Of a stretch of DNA of 64,000 bases, positions 21,869 to 34,390 are shown piece by piece; the stretch's first letter is position 1; each line of letters starts with the position of its first letter. The position numbers were made by a program, and so were the translations under genes. Source of the DNA: Melieria omissa. Its lineage: Eukaryota > Arthropoda > Insecta > Diptera > Ulidiidae. The notes under the pieces were generated by a model. That model was not told the DNA's origin. It saw only the letters and a program-made list of their open reading frames with translations, and did no database searches. The DNA is taken from assembly GCA_963971225.1 (NCBI GenBank), contig OZ020267.1, positions 113,346,936 through 113,410,935 on the forward strand. Direction: 5' to 3'.

Positions 21869-23003
21869 TCGGTATGAATACCGGTATTTCGTATTTATTT
21901 TGTTTTTGTAAAATAATCCAACAAAACACACGAATTCGTTACTTTATTAGTTTGGTACCCGGTAGTTTTGTAGCTCGTTATTTTGTTAGCTCGGAAGTTT
22001 TGTACAGATATTTTTTTTTTGTAAAAGAATCAAAGTACACGAATTCACACTTAAAATAATCAAAATACACGAATTCACACTTAGCTCGTTACTTTAATTC
22101 GGTACTCGGTAGTTTTGTAGCTCGTTATTTTGTTAGTTCGTTACTCGGTAGTTTTGTACAGATATTTTTTTTTTTTAAAGAATCAAAGTACACGAATTCG
22201 CACTTAGCTCGTTACTTTAATTCGGTACTCGGTAATTTTGGAGCTCGTTACTTTGCTAGTTCGGTACTCGGTAGTTTTGTATAGGTATTTTGTTTTTGTA
22301 AAAGAATCAAAATACACGAATTTATGCTTAGCTTGTTAATTTAATTCGGTACTCGGTAGTTTTGTAGCTCGTTATTTTGTTAGTTCGGTACTCGGTAGTT
22401 TTGTACAGAGATTTTGTTTTTGTAAAAGAATCAAAATACACGAATTCACACTTAGTTCGTTAGTTTAATTCGATACTCGGTAGTTTTGGAGCTCGTTAGT
22501 TCGGTACTCGGTAGTTTTGTACAGGTATTTTGTTTTTGCAAAAGAATCAAAATACTCGAATTTATGCTTAGCTTGTTAATTTAATTCGGTACTCGGTAGT
22601 TTTGTAGCTCGTTATTTTGTTAGTTCGGTACTCGGTAGTTTTGTACAGAGATTTTGTTTTTGTAAAAGAATCAAAATACACGAATTCACACTTAATTCGT
22701 TAGTTTAATTCGATACTCGGTAGTTTTGGAGCTCGTTAGTTCGGTACTCGGTAGTTTTGTACAGAGATTTTGTGTTTGTAAAAGAATCAAAATACACGAA
22801 TTCACACTTAGCTGGTTAGTTTTATTCGGTACTCGGTAGTTTTGGAGCTCGTTACTTTGTTAGTTCGGTACTCGGTAGTTTTGTATAGATATTTTGTTTT
22901 TCTAAAAAAATCTAACAAAATACGCGTACAAAACTACCGAGTACCAAACTAACAACGAAACAAGCTCCAAAACTATCGACTATCGAATTAAAGTAACGAG
23001 CTA
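21869..23003. repeat. ~120-bp tandem array ending in an inverted segment
   Basis: Words such as TTCGGTACTCGGTAGTTTTG and AAAATACACGAATTCACACT recur about every 120 bp from about 21.9 to 22.9 kb, with two variants of the unit alternating. At 22922-23002 the same words appear reversed (ACAAAACTACCGAGTACC, then AAAGTAACGAGC), so the array closes on an inverted copy. This resembles fold-back elements, which carry tandemly repeated inverted termini. No transposase gene is present. Confidence 0.8.
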
Positions 23004-23232
23004 TGTGTGCATACACCTATTGATATTATGTGGATTCTAAAGGCAGACTTAAAATATTTTGAAATCGTTTTCTATGCATAGAAATTACCCAACAAACAAT
23101 TTCTCGATATAAATTTTAAGCGACAAATTCTCGAAATAATTTCGATAATGCTTGAATTGTTTCCTTACTTTTTGTATTTTTTTTATACATTTAATTATAC
23201 AAAAAATATATTTTTTTCCTGATATGGAAGTA

Positions 23233-24023
23233 CAGTCGTGTCTGGGTATAGTGAACCAACCCCCTATATAGTAAAAACCTCGATATAGTGAACACTCAAA
23301 TTTTCGAGCCTCTAACAGCCCTATTCTGGCAACCGAAACAATAGTCACCTCGGTAACAATTGAATACTTGGTAACAATTGTCACTTTTTGGTATTCTGGA
23401 GCAAATTCAAAAGCTCAAAAGGTGACAATTGTTTCGAAATTTGTTACCTCCGTAGGAGCAGGTGACAAGCATACAAAAATTATAAAATTCAAATTTCGTA
23501 TTCAGATGCGCCTTGAGAAACTGAAAAAAATGCTTCAGCTGCTCCTGCGTCGCGACGTGTCGTGCGCTTAAACTTAGGAACTCTAGAAACTAAAAGAATA
23601 TATACATACATTGTGAAGAAACTCCAAAAAAAAGACTTGCTTTGCCAGATTTTCTGCATTTGCCTTTTTTTGTTTGTTTATTTTTTTACAGTTTGACAGC
23701 AAAAATACAAAAAACAGCTGTTTTGATAGAAAAAAGCTTTCACCTCGAGTGGTGAATTGTTTGAACTTTTTTCTTGTCACCATTTTTCCAGAATACGGAA
23801 ACAATCAAATTCAATTCAATTGTTACGGGGGGTAACAATTGTTACGGTAGTGCCAGAATAGGGCTATAAATATGGAAAAAAATGTTCAAGAAAAAAACAA
23901 AAAGTGTTTTTTGAGCAAATAAAATGAGTTTTTGAACAAAAATTTTAACCTTGATATAGTGAACAACCTCAATACAGTGAACAGGCCTTGCAATAATTAG
24001 TTCACTATATCCAGACACCACTG
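23233..24023. mobile_element. pogo/Tc1-type TA-flanked MITE hosting an insertion
   Basis: Terminal inverted repeats CAGTCGTGTCTGGGTATAGT on the left, and the complement of CAGTGGTGTCTGGATATAGT on the right, are flanked by TA (23231-23232 and 24024-24025). The interior repeats ATATAGTGAAC near both ends. Without the nested element at 23316-23866 it is only about 240 bp. The pogo/Tigger-like assignment is inferred from the style of the termini (CAGT start, TA target). Confidence 0.72.
23316..23866. mobile_element. TAA-flanked MITE (PIF/Harbinger-like)
   Basis: Ends AGCCCTATTCTGGCA and TGCCAGAATAGGGCT are complementary, and the flanks read TAA on both sides (23313-23315 and 23867-23869). Subterminal sequence is rich in GGTAACAATTG-type words in both orientations. 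A 73-codon minus-strand frame inside has no transposase features. Confidence 0.66.
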
Positions 24024-24025
24024 TA

Positions 24026-27000
24026 TGTATGTTTTAAAACCCAAGGTACAAAATATTAAAGAGTATGAAAAAAAAATTATCTCTACTTAACTAAATTTTA
24101 CTAAAAAATAAGCAAATGCAAATCTGAACTTGAAACTTGAACCTTGTCTTATTGGTTATTAGTTCCCCCCACGTAAACCATTGGAAGAAACCATCGTAAA
24201 AGTTTTTGAACATTTTTGACTTGAACTCATTGGTAATTTGGGAACTTTAGACTCAAACAAAAGCAAACAGAAACAATAAAAAAAGGATTAAAGTAATTCT
24301 CACACTTCTCTAGGAAAACCCGTCTACAGCCAATTAGAGAAAACTCGCTTCGATTGCTCCAAATTACCCGAGAAATATTGTGTGAAAGGCCGCTGACGAA
24401 ATCCTTGTTCCCCTACGTAACACACAATTAGGCTAGAAAGACAGACCACATACCCGTCACATACATACATACATACAACGTCTGTGTGCATAGGTGATAT
24501 TTATTATAGCCTCGGATCAAAGGCGAAATTAACGAAAGTCTGCAAATCGATTGTGTATAATATTTATTTATGCAACGCCATTAATTACGCCTCGCTCGCC
24601 GATATACGAGTATGAATGCATATAGTATGTGTGTGTGTGTGTTTGTGAAACATTATTAGCGTGAATGTTCCCCTCCTTAATCAAACACTTTGCGCAATTT
24701 GCTCGCACACACGACCCAAGTATTTATGCCTGCGCTGTGGTCGTTATTTTTTTGTTGGCTCTTTTGGCAATTGGCAATGCAAAGAAACGCGCTGCAGCGA
24801 GCTTAGGCCGAAGTGCAGTCTCAATCAATCAAACTGCGCCAGCAACGCCCCACACCACCCGAACCAGCCCACAGCACTCAACCAAGCGTGCACTAACCAA
24901 ATGCAATGCGCCACTTACGGCACACAGACACACTCGCACAACTTTCAGTGCTCCAACAGCAGCAGCAAAAACAATAACAACAACAGCAACAAGAACAACA
25001 GCACCGGCAGCCGCAATAAGCGGAAATTGCATACAACGCGTTGACGTGCCGCGTTGCAAATTCGAGTACCACAGCCGTCTGTCTTTCTATGGCTGTCCGT
25101 CTGTTCGGCTGTCTGTCCGCTCAGTTGTATGTTCGTGTGTATGTCTGTGCCAACCTGCTTTGACTGCTGCACTGCGCTGCTGCTCTTCGGGCGCTTCAAG
25201 TTGCACGTTGCACGTTCGAGTGTGTGGCACGGCGTGCGTGGTTGCCGGGATGCAGCGACACCAACAACAGCAACAGCAGTAACACCGTCGTTGCATTTTT
25301 CTTGGCAATTTATGTGTGTACATGTGCTCTTGCATATTAATAATAAATTTTCCCCGCATCAATTGCTGTAATAATTCCGCTTTGTGCTCGCCTGCTGCAC
25401 GTTGCACGTTGCACGCTGCATTAAAGTGCATAATTAATTCTGTTTACAACATGATATACGTCGGTTGTAATAGATTTCGAGCTGTGCGTTAACGCCGCCG
25501 TCTAGTTGCAAACGTCGCCGGCAGGGCTGAGGCAGTGAAATCGAATTGATGTGATGTGATACGGCAGTGGTCCAGAAGGGCGAGGACGAGGGCGAGGCTA
25601 CTTGCCGCCAGCAAATATTTAGTCATCGTTTCGGTGCGAACAGATGAGCCGCCTAAATAGGTGTCGAAATTTGCATTAATTTAGTTCATTTAAGAAAAGG
25701 AAATGTTCACAGTTCGAATGTGGAGAGAACTAATTTGGTATTTGCCAGGGTCCAATTAAAAAAAAAATTACATTAGAGAAATAAGAAATACACAATTTTA
25801 GAAAAACCTTCAAGCAACCCAAAAATATCAACTAATACAAAATTTAAAAAACATTGATTCCATCTAATGGCAAAATTTCCATAAATTTTCACATTTCGAG
25901 AAATTGAAAAAAAATATCACCCTTTCCGCCATCTTTCGACGGTTCAAACATATTCCAAAAAAATAGGAGTTAATTGCAGCCATTGGCGGTAACTCGCAAA
26001 CCGCATCTGATGCAAAGTAATCGCTGCCGCTTTCTGCGCCATCAGAATCGATCAACACTTCGCGTCGGTTAAAGTTGATGTGCGGCGAATTTTTATCGCG
26101 CATGCAAAGCGGCCCATCTGCGCGCAGCCCATTAGCGCAGTCAACGCGGCGAGTGCAATTTATTTCTTATTTACGATATTACAACGAATAATTGCAGCAA
26201 AGTTAATTTATTATGTTGCCGACGACGACGACCTCCACCGATTCGCACATGCAACGCTGGCTGCAGGCAATGCTCAACGCGCCGCTTTCCATCAGTTCAG
26301 AAGTTGCTCGTGCAACGCGGCGTAAAAAATTGATTTATTATCGCAAAACCGCCGGCTGCAACACAATCGGCCCGATTTGACTTGCTGCTGTTGTTTTTTG
26401 TGACTGTCGCTTTTATATTGTTGCTGCTGTTGTTGTTGTTGTCGCTGTCGTTGTCGTTGTTGCCGCGTTTTGCATTCTTTGCGACGCGTTACGTTGCGTT
26501 GTCATGAAATGTTGCTGCCACTTGCACGCATGTTGCACATTTGCATCGATTAATACAAGAATTCGCGCGCCTTTATATGTGTGTGTGTTAGTGTTGCTGT
26601 TGGTTTTTTTTTTTTTTTTTTTTCCAGTAGGGGAAAGCATCGAAAGCCAAACCAACGTGTTGCTGTTGGTGCTGTGGTGTGTATGTGTGCACATTTATCG
26701 CATGCAAAGTGTGCTCGCCACTCATTTGTTGCCAGTAGCCCCTCACAATTTATGGTGGCAGCGAAAATTCAATGAATTGCTGATGAAAATGTCGCATCAT
26801 AAATTATTTACGTGTCAGTGCATGAAGGGGGCCCGCAATGTCAGTGTGTGTGTGTGTTTGTGTGTGTGAGTTTGCGCACGCAGTTCGTATCATTTGAGAT
26901 ATGAGCTTGTAAATTGGTCGCTGGCAGTAAATTTATAAATTACCTACAGTTGCGTAGAAAGCTGCACGGAGAAAAGGCAGCCTGTTTGTCAGCCCAAATT

Positions 27001-27319
27001 GAACAGACAGAGGACAGTTGTGCCGCTTTCAGACATGAAAGCAAGTCTTAGTACACTTTTTCAAATTGTAACGTCACAGTGGGGAAAGTTAAAGACGAGT
27101 TTAACTCTCTAGAGTTAAAAAGGACTCACTTCTAGTTTGAGTCAGCAGTTGGTTTTCTAAAGGACAGTTGTCCTTGTTATTACATTTTTAGTTTTTGAAA
27201 ATATCCTTCTTTTTCAACTTTTCTTCGGAACCATGGATTTTTTAAAGTTATTTTATTATTTAGTATTTTATTGTTATTTAATTGTCATTTTAATCATTAT
27301 TATTTGTCATAATGATTGA
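24026..27319. other. no gene seen; CA/CAG-rich intergenic DNA
   Basis: Holds CATACATACATACATACA near 24460-24477, a GT run near 24632-24642, AACAACAGCAAC-type triplets near 24957-25010, GTTGTTGTT near 26418-26440, a run of about 20 T at 26605-26624, and GT repeats near 26843-26868. Frames of 105-205 codons around 24661-25371 overlap each other in several frames on both strands. They are Thr/Ala/Asn- or Cys-rich, as expected from the repeats, and I found no domain or splice structure to support a gene. Confidence 0.45.
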
Positions 27320-28415
27320 AAAAATTAACCCTGAATCATAAGAGAGAAATTTGAAAAATTATTTGTCATTTGTGTCATAATGATCGAATAAATTAACCCT
27401 GAATCATATACAAAGAGAGAAGTTTGAAAAATTATTTGTCATTTGTGTCATTATGATAAAAAAATCAACCCTGAATCATATACACAGAAAGAAATTTGAA
27501 AAAATTTTTGTCGTTTGAGTCATAATTATCAAAAAATTAACCCTGAATCATATACACAGAGAGGAATTTTAAACCTTTTTTGTTATTTATGTCATATTGA
27601 TCAAAAAATCAACCCTGAATCATATACAAAGAGAGAAATTTGAAAAATTACTTATGATTTATGTCATAATGATCAACAAAATTAACCCTGAATCATATAC
27701 AAAAAGATAAATTTGGCAAATTATTTGTCATTTGTGTCATAATGATGTCATAATCATAAACAAAGAGAGAAATTTTAAAAAATATGACACAAATCACTTG
27801 TCATAATGATCAAAAAATTTCCCCTTAATCATATACAAAGAGAGAAATTTGAAAAATTATTTGTCATTTATGTCATAATGATCAAAAAATTAACCCTGAA
27901 TCATATACAAAGACAGAAATTTGAAAAAATATTTGTCATTTGTGTCGTAATGATAAAACATTAACCTTGAATCATAAACAAAGAGAGAAATTTGAAAAAT
28001 TATTTGTCATTTGTGTCATAATGATCAAAAAATTAACCCTGAATCATATATAAGGAGAGAAATTTGAAAAATTATTTGTCATTTGTGTCATAATGATCAA
28101 AAAATTAACCCTGAATCATATAAAAAGAGAGAAATTTGAAAAAATATATGTGATTTGTGTCATAATGATAAAAAAATTAACCCTGAATCATAAACAAAGA
28201 GAGAAATTTCAAAATGATTTGTCATTTGTGTCATAATGATCAAAAAATTAACCCTGAATCATAAACAAAGAGAGAAATTTGAAAAATTATTTGTCATTTG
28301 TGTCAAAATGATCACAAAAATTAACCCTGAATCATATACAAAGAGAGACATTTTTAAGAATGATTTGTCATTTGTGCCATAATAATAAAAAAAAACCCTG
28401 AACCATATACAATAA
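27320..28415. repeat. ~70-bp satellite array, about 16 copies
   Basis: AACCCTGAATCATA recurs at 27327, 27395, 27467 and onward to about 28398, with a period near 68-73 bp. A typical unit also contains AAGAGAGAAATTTGAAAAAT and TTTGTGTCATAATGATC. One stretch around 27740-27820 is rearranged, with partial units and a locally duplicated TGTCATAATGATG. It is AT-rich and non-coding. Confidence 0.93.
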
Positions 28416-31255
28416 GTTTAGTTTCAGATTTGGATTGGTGGATTTTAAACAAATTAATAAAAAAACCAAAAAAAAATAGGAAATGTGGCTTTGTTTGTAG
28501 CAACGCCTCTAATATGACAATTTTGTAACATAGTGTCCAACGTAGTAAATAATCTCAAAAAATTTATCAAAACAGAGCGATTTGAGGTGTGTTGGGTTAA
28601 TGCAATAGGAAAACTCCTTGACAAAATATTTGTTTTTTTTTCAATTTTGAAGAAATATGAAGCCGCGTCAAAATCTGGTCTCCTGTAGTTTGACCCAGAG
28701 GAAGTCATTGTGCCGAATATTCAAATAAATTTGAACATATTTCGTCTTTTCACGTGGTTCTTTTTTCAAAATCCTGAGCATATTTCATCCTTATGACACT
28801 AAAAACTATTTTAGTAAATTCTCTTTTAGTGCTGACGTCATTTCGGAATTCCATTATTTTCGAGCTCGCATACATTGCATTGTAATCATGCTTCATGCTT
28901 GGCAACAATTGTTCGTATGTACTCCATATACTTAGTAGATATGTATGAATGCAGCACGTCAAGTGCACTGCCGTATCGTGCGCCAAGTGCGGCAAGCAAT
29001 TCCATAAACGATTATTAGCGAAATTCACGCACGTATTTAACCGCTAAAAGCTGTCCGAAACGCGCGCGCCGCGCCATAAATTCCACACGAAACGAACGAA
29101 ACGAACTGGCTTCCAAGGAGTTGAGACCCGGCCTCGACCTCGGCGCTGCCCTGACGAGCGGCACGAAAGCATTTCTCTAATATCAACAAACTGCCCAGGC
29201 CAGTCCAGTCCAGGCAGTCGAAATGCAGTCATTTAGTTTGCACTCTGCCAGAGTGGACACGAACGCGCTCGCTGTAGGCAGGAGGAGCCAGCCGTCAGGC
29301 TGCTTGTTACCATGAAATTGGTGTAAACGAATTGAGGAAAAACGATGTGAAATGTCTGTAATTTGGACAATTTGATGAATGGTTATTTACCACGAGATGG
29401 CCAAGTGGGCATTATTCTTTCTGCTCATTTGCGCCTGTTTCGGTTTTGGCCGCGCGTTGTTTTTGCGCATTTCTGTTTGCATGTTTCATTGTGTGCAAGC
29501 TCATTATTTTTAGCGATTTTTGTTGTTTTTCTGCGGCTGGCAATGCCAAAGTGCATGCAGTCAACAAAAGAAAAAGAAACATGTGAAAGAGAAAAGAAAA
29601 AATTCAAAAAAAATACAAATAAAAAGTTTAAAGAAAAAATTGTACAAAAGTGGCAAAGGATATATAAAGGCAAAATGAGCACATAAACACTGCAAATAAT
29701 CGTAAATATTGCTGCGAGCCGAGCAGCGAGTGCACGAAATTTGAGTAAATGAGTGACCAGAGTTCCATTAAGACGCGACCTATGCGAAACCGTAGAGCAA
29801 TAAGGAAGCTAGAAATTACTTTGCCCAGGCACCTTTGGCTATTTATGGCTCAATTCGTGTGATGTGGTTGCTATTGGTGATTGGTGTTTTTTGCTTTAAG
29901 AAATAACAAAATAAGAAAATAAATTATTATAAACTGTTTATAGTGTTGATATAATTTGGTTTTTCGAATATATTCCGTAAAGTCTGACACTTTATTAACA
30001 AAAAATACCGGAAGCACCAAATTAAATCACAGACATGGCAGTTTGATTTGGAAAATCACATTTGTGATAATTAATATTTTTCCATAATTGGCAAAAGGGC
30101 ACAGTTTGCACATCGTCAAGGCATTTATTCTCCCCACAAAGTGTCGACCACCTTTCATACACCTCACTCCTAGCAAATGTTGACCCCTTTAACGGTACCA
30201 AGCAGCACCTCCCTCTCTGTTCATAATGATAAATTTCAATTTCAATTCCCAAAATGCAACCATATTTGTCTGTCATAACTTCCAACAACACCACCACACC
30301 ACTGCCCAACCCAGAGATTTGCACAAAAATTGCACATTTCATGAACGGAAAATTCAGTGCCGTCAAAATTGTTGTCAGACTAATCAACAACCGAGCCGGT
30401 CACTAGTGGGGAAAAGGCATAGACAAGCGCACAGCTGGTTGCCATCTCACAGTAAATCAAATCATACCAGCCAGTCGGCCGTTCGTTGCATTGTCTGTCC
30501 AGGCAGTCGTTCAGCCGTCCAGCATACCTGATGGGGATAAATGATGCAACGTACACTGCGCACATGACAGCAAAACGCACGCTTGACTACGCCCGCTGCC
30601 AGCAGAGATGGCCGGCTGCAGCACGGCCCAAATCATGAGTGATGCACACAAACACACACGCACGCACAACTACTACGTGAACACACGCACAGATGCTAAT
30701 GTGTTTAGCTTTTAATGAAGTCCTGCACAGGAAAAACGGATTACCCACATACGGCGCTCCATGTACGCACCGCTGCAATGCGATTATGATTTTGAATTGC
30801 AGAACGCAGCGAGGCACCGAAATTTGCTGCAATCACTCAGCCTCGCTCCTCTCTCCCCCACTCTCGTATGTGGTATTTGCATGGGGGTCGACTCTGTGGT
30901 GCATTCACATCCTTTGCCAAAATGAAGGCATCCAATTTCTGCGGTTGAAGTTGATTTGCAAATTTCCTGCCGAATCTCTGATGGTCGGCATGGCAATTCA
31001 TAGAAGATAAAAATTTTGCATTAATAAAACTGAATTTTCAAGTGGAAATATGCAGAATTGCTAAAAAATCTCAACAAATATTACATCATACCTCAAGTTT
31101 CTAAACTTCGGACTTGACTTTTGAATATTAAAAAAACAAGTCAAGTAAATGTCGAAATTTTCGACCATCTACCATAAATGAGTTGATAAAGTATTAAATT
31201 GTTTTTTTTTTTTGTGAATCGAACAAACGCGCAGGGGATGAGCAAACATTACCTC
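28416..31255. other. no gene seen
   Basis: AT-rich DNA with GC-richer islands near 29050-29300 and 30380-30900. Frames of 80-122 codons on both strands lack domains, and several only read across CA-rich or A-rich tracts. I see no tRNA, snRNA or protein gene. Confidence 0.4.
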
Positions 31256-31740
31256 TAAGTCTAACTTTTCAGACTTCAACTTTTGTAATAAAAATGGGTT
31301 CAAAATCTTGAGAAGTAGTTTTATCTGAAGCCCAACTTCCCAGGCCTAAAATTCTGTAGTAAATATGGAATCTGAAACTGAAGTCTTCAAGCTTCAAATT
31401 CTCTTATAAACGTAAAATCCGAGACTAAATTTCGCAATATATAAATTCTGTTGTAAACAAATTCTCTGAGACCGAATATGTTGTGGTAAACATGGAATTT
31501 GATACCAAACTTTGCAGGTTTCAAACTGAGACCAAATTTGGCAGATTGTAAAGTTTGTAGTAAAAATAATATCTAAGGCCGAACTTTGCAGGTTTAAAAT
31601 TTTGTAGTAAACATGAAATCTGAGATTTTGTAGTAAACATGAGGGAACTTTGAAGGCCTGGAAACCAAGTACGGTCCCAAGTTCAAAGAGGCTGCAGATG
31701 GACCGAATGTGTCTGACATTGTGGCACAAAAGATATTGAA
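31256..31740. repeat. degenerate tandem repeat, roughly 60-bp motif
   Basis: Variants of TTTGTAGTAAACATG, followed by AATCTGAGAC and AACTTTGCAGGTTT, recur several times between about 31310 and 31650 with variable spacing. The pattern is an old, eroded tandem array with no coding capacity. Confidence 0.6.
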
Positions 31741-31975
31741 GGTTCTAAATATAACTTACTTGAGTTTTTGGTTTCTTACTCCATGTGAAAAAAAAAACCA
31801 ACTTTCGGTCTTTAGTCTTCAGGTAGCCGAATCAATAAATATGAGTTATGAAGAAATTTTAGTTCTTAATTTATTCTAACAAATGAAAGCATTACACAAT
31901 ATTTTTCAACAGATTTTCATATTAGAATCAAAACTTTCAATATACAAAAAACCATGGCATAGAAAAACCATCCAA

Positions 31976-32814
31976 CACGGTAGGCAGGAAGCATCGATAG
32001 ATAGCACAAAAATGTCGACAAAACTGCAATCTGGGTTGTATTTGTTGATGATTATAGGTGCAAAATTCGTTCGAATTGAAATCCTACCTGCTCCTTTTCA
32101 AAATTTATTCATATTTTTATATTTCAGATCGAGGCAATTTGTAACACAGGACAACAAAAAACACTTTTTCTGTTGCATAGAGATTTTCTACTGTTTCTTC
32201 CTACGTAATTTGGGTGCGCTGATTTCGAATCTATCCTCAAATTTTTTTCTAGCAGCTCTAGCTTGTGAGATATAGGTACCGTTTTTTTCAGTTTTTCCTC
32301 TACTTTTTCCATATTTTTTATTTCTAAACCCAAAAACCGATTGACATGACCTTATCACCTTATCGCGTTAACAACACCACACAGCTTCTTTTCCGATGCA
32401 ACTTATTTTTATAAGTTTAAAAATTCGGCGGTGATTGGACCTCAAAGTCGGAAAAATTTAATTTTAAGGCGTTTTCTTTGATGGTCAAAAACATACACAA
32501 TTTTCGTAAATCAATTAACGAGTTAGGTGTATAATGAAAGCCGACACAGCAAGCAATACAACACAGCCAAATTATTTGGCGGAATACAAATTCGCATCGA
32601 AATATTAGCAAAAATGTACCATAGTCATTTTCATCACTTTTTCATACTTTTCCCTTACTTTTTCCTCTTCCTGTGTTACAAATTGTCCCGATCTGAAATA
32701 TAAAAATATTTCAATTCGCACGGATTTTGCACCTATAATCATCAACAAATACAACCCAGATTGCAGTTTTTGTCGACATTTTTGTGCTACCTATCGATGC
32801 TTCCCGCCTACTGT
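31976..32814. mobile_element. long-terminal-inverted-repeat element, about 840 bp
   Basis: The left ~175 bp (from CACGGTAGGCAGGAAGCATC through TTTGTTGATGATTATAGGTG to TTTCAGATCGAGG) is repeated as an inverted, slightly diverged copy at about 32680-32814 (ending GATGCTTCCCGCCTACTGTG). The central part is AT-rich with no transposase. A target duplication is not evident, so superfamily is left open. Confidence 0.72.
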
Positions 32815-32829
32815 GCTAAGTGTCGCAGA

Positions 32830-33990
32830 CCATTAAATTTTTCAAAATTTTCAAAAAAACATCCGTGTTCCTTTAAAATAAAAGTTAACGCCAACTTCAA
32901 ATTATTGCCGTTCTGATTCATTAACATCGATCATTGAATTTGCTGCCAATTCCATCCTAAATTCTTACCGAATCATTGGGTATTTGTAACAAGCTTGAAA
33001 ATATAAGCAACCTTTAAGAACCACTCGAAAGATCTAATCACCTATAAGAAGACATAAATAAGAACTGTTTCTTTTATTTTGCTGCTTCACGCGTTCGTTT
33101 GTGCTCAACATGGCATCAAATGTAGAAAACTGTCGGCCAAAGCGAAATGTCAAAAAATAGTAATTACCAGAAACCATCAATCAAATGAACTGCGTAATTC
33201 CAGAAGTAAGAAGCTGTAAATCAACCGAGAGCAGATAGAAAATAAAGAACAGCTTGAAGCTACAACGGGCCAAGATCATAAAGACTGACTTCATGTCACA
33301 CGACGACGACGATCGCATTGATGTTGCGACCGTTGTTGTTGCTGATGATGATGATGACTTGGCGTAAATATGTACACCAAACAGAATTCGTTATGTCCGC
33401 AGCGTAGCTGCTGTAATGCTGTCGATGCGGCCGAGGATCGCCAAAGCCGGTCGGTCTCACACAAACTCACGGCGATGCATAAATACATTTTCCGGATGCC
33501 ACAACATGTCAATCAAGCACAAACAACAAAAAACCAAACAAAACAAAAAACCAAAAAATAAACGACAGTGATATAAGTCGATGTTGATGCTGTTGTCTGG
33601 CTCTGCTAATGCTAAATTGATCGATGAGTAGTTGATAATGTTGTCGATCAATAACTGCTGTTTGTGTTGTTGTGCGGCTAATTATGCTGAATGCATTTTG
33701 TGTTTCTGTGCCGCCATCGGCGAATGCAACAAATCATCTCGAAAATAAATATGTGTGTATATAGTCCCTGACACACATAAATCATGTTGCTGGTGTTTAG
33801 AAATGTCGAAAAAAAAAACGCTTAAGAAAAATGTTTGTTGTGTGAAGAAGCTCTTTCCTGATGCATTAAAATTGTGTCGCTGTGGTATGGCGAATATTTT
33901 CGAAATGTTGATGGTTTGTGTTGCTTGAAAATGCTGAGTGTTGTGGGATTTCAATATTTAGGGATTTAAAAGAGAGACATACAAAATAGA
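32830..33990. other. no gene seen; CGACGACGA and GATGATGAT triplets
   Basis: Contains CGACGACGACGA near 33301-33312 and GATGATGATGATGA near 33343-33356. Minus- and plus-strand frames of 60-90 codons across this region are short and low-complexity. Confidence 0.4.
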
Positions 33991-34002
33991 TATTGAGCTA
34001 TC

Positions 34003-34380
34003 AACAAAAATTGGATTATTCTAGAATATTGGAAAATTTCAAAATGTTACAAATCAGTGTAACACTATATCAACTATATATACATTCTACAACAAATTCT
34101 ATGTACTCTAAACTGGCAAAATCTACACAAGTCAAAATAAAACATAAGAAATCAAAAACCATTCTGAACGATTAACAAAAATTCGATTATCCCAGAATAT
34201 TGGAAAATTTCAAAATATTAAAAATTGGTAACAAAAACAACAAAAATAAGTAATCAGTGTAGCACTGAACGTGTGTCTATTGAAAATTAGTTATATCGAA
34301 TATATGATCCACCATACAGAGCCAATTCTATATTTCCTAAACTGTCAAAATCTACACAAGTCAAAGTAAAACATGAGAAT
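34003..34380. repeat. imperfect direct duplication
   Basis: AGAATATTGGAAAATTTCAA occurs at about 34022 and 34175, each time followed by AATCAGTGTA and later by GTCAAAATCTACACAAGTCAA or a close variant (about 34115-34135 and 34345-34365). The second copy has about 60-70 additional bases. It is non-coding. Confidence 0.6.
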
Positions 34381-34390
34381 GTAATTTTGT

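Noticed and set aside
24661..25282. 205-codon open frame with a hydrophobic N-terminus (IYACAVVVIFLLALLAIG)
   Set aside because: A possible signal or membrane segment is followed by Thr/Ala repeats and a Cys-rich part, all explained by triplet and CT/GT repeats. Equally long frames lie in other frames and on the other strand, so I have no support for a gene.
27320..28415. CRISPR-like array of ~70-bp periodicity
   Set aside because: The whole unit is repeated, with no unique spacers, in a eukaryotic AT-rich context. It is an ordinary satellite.
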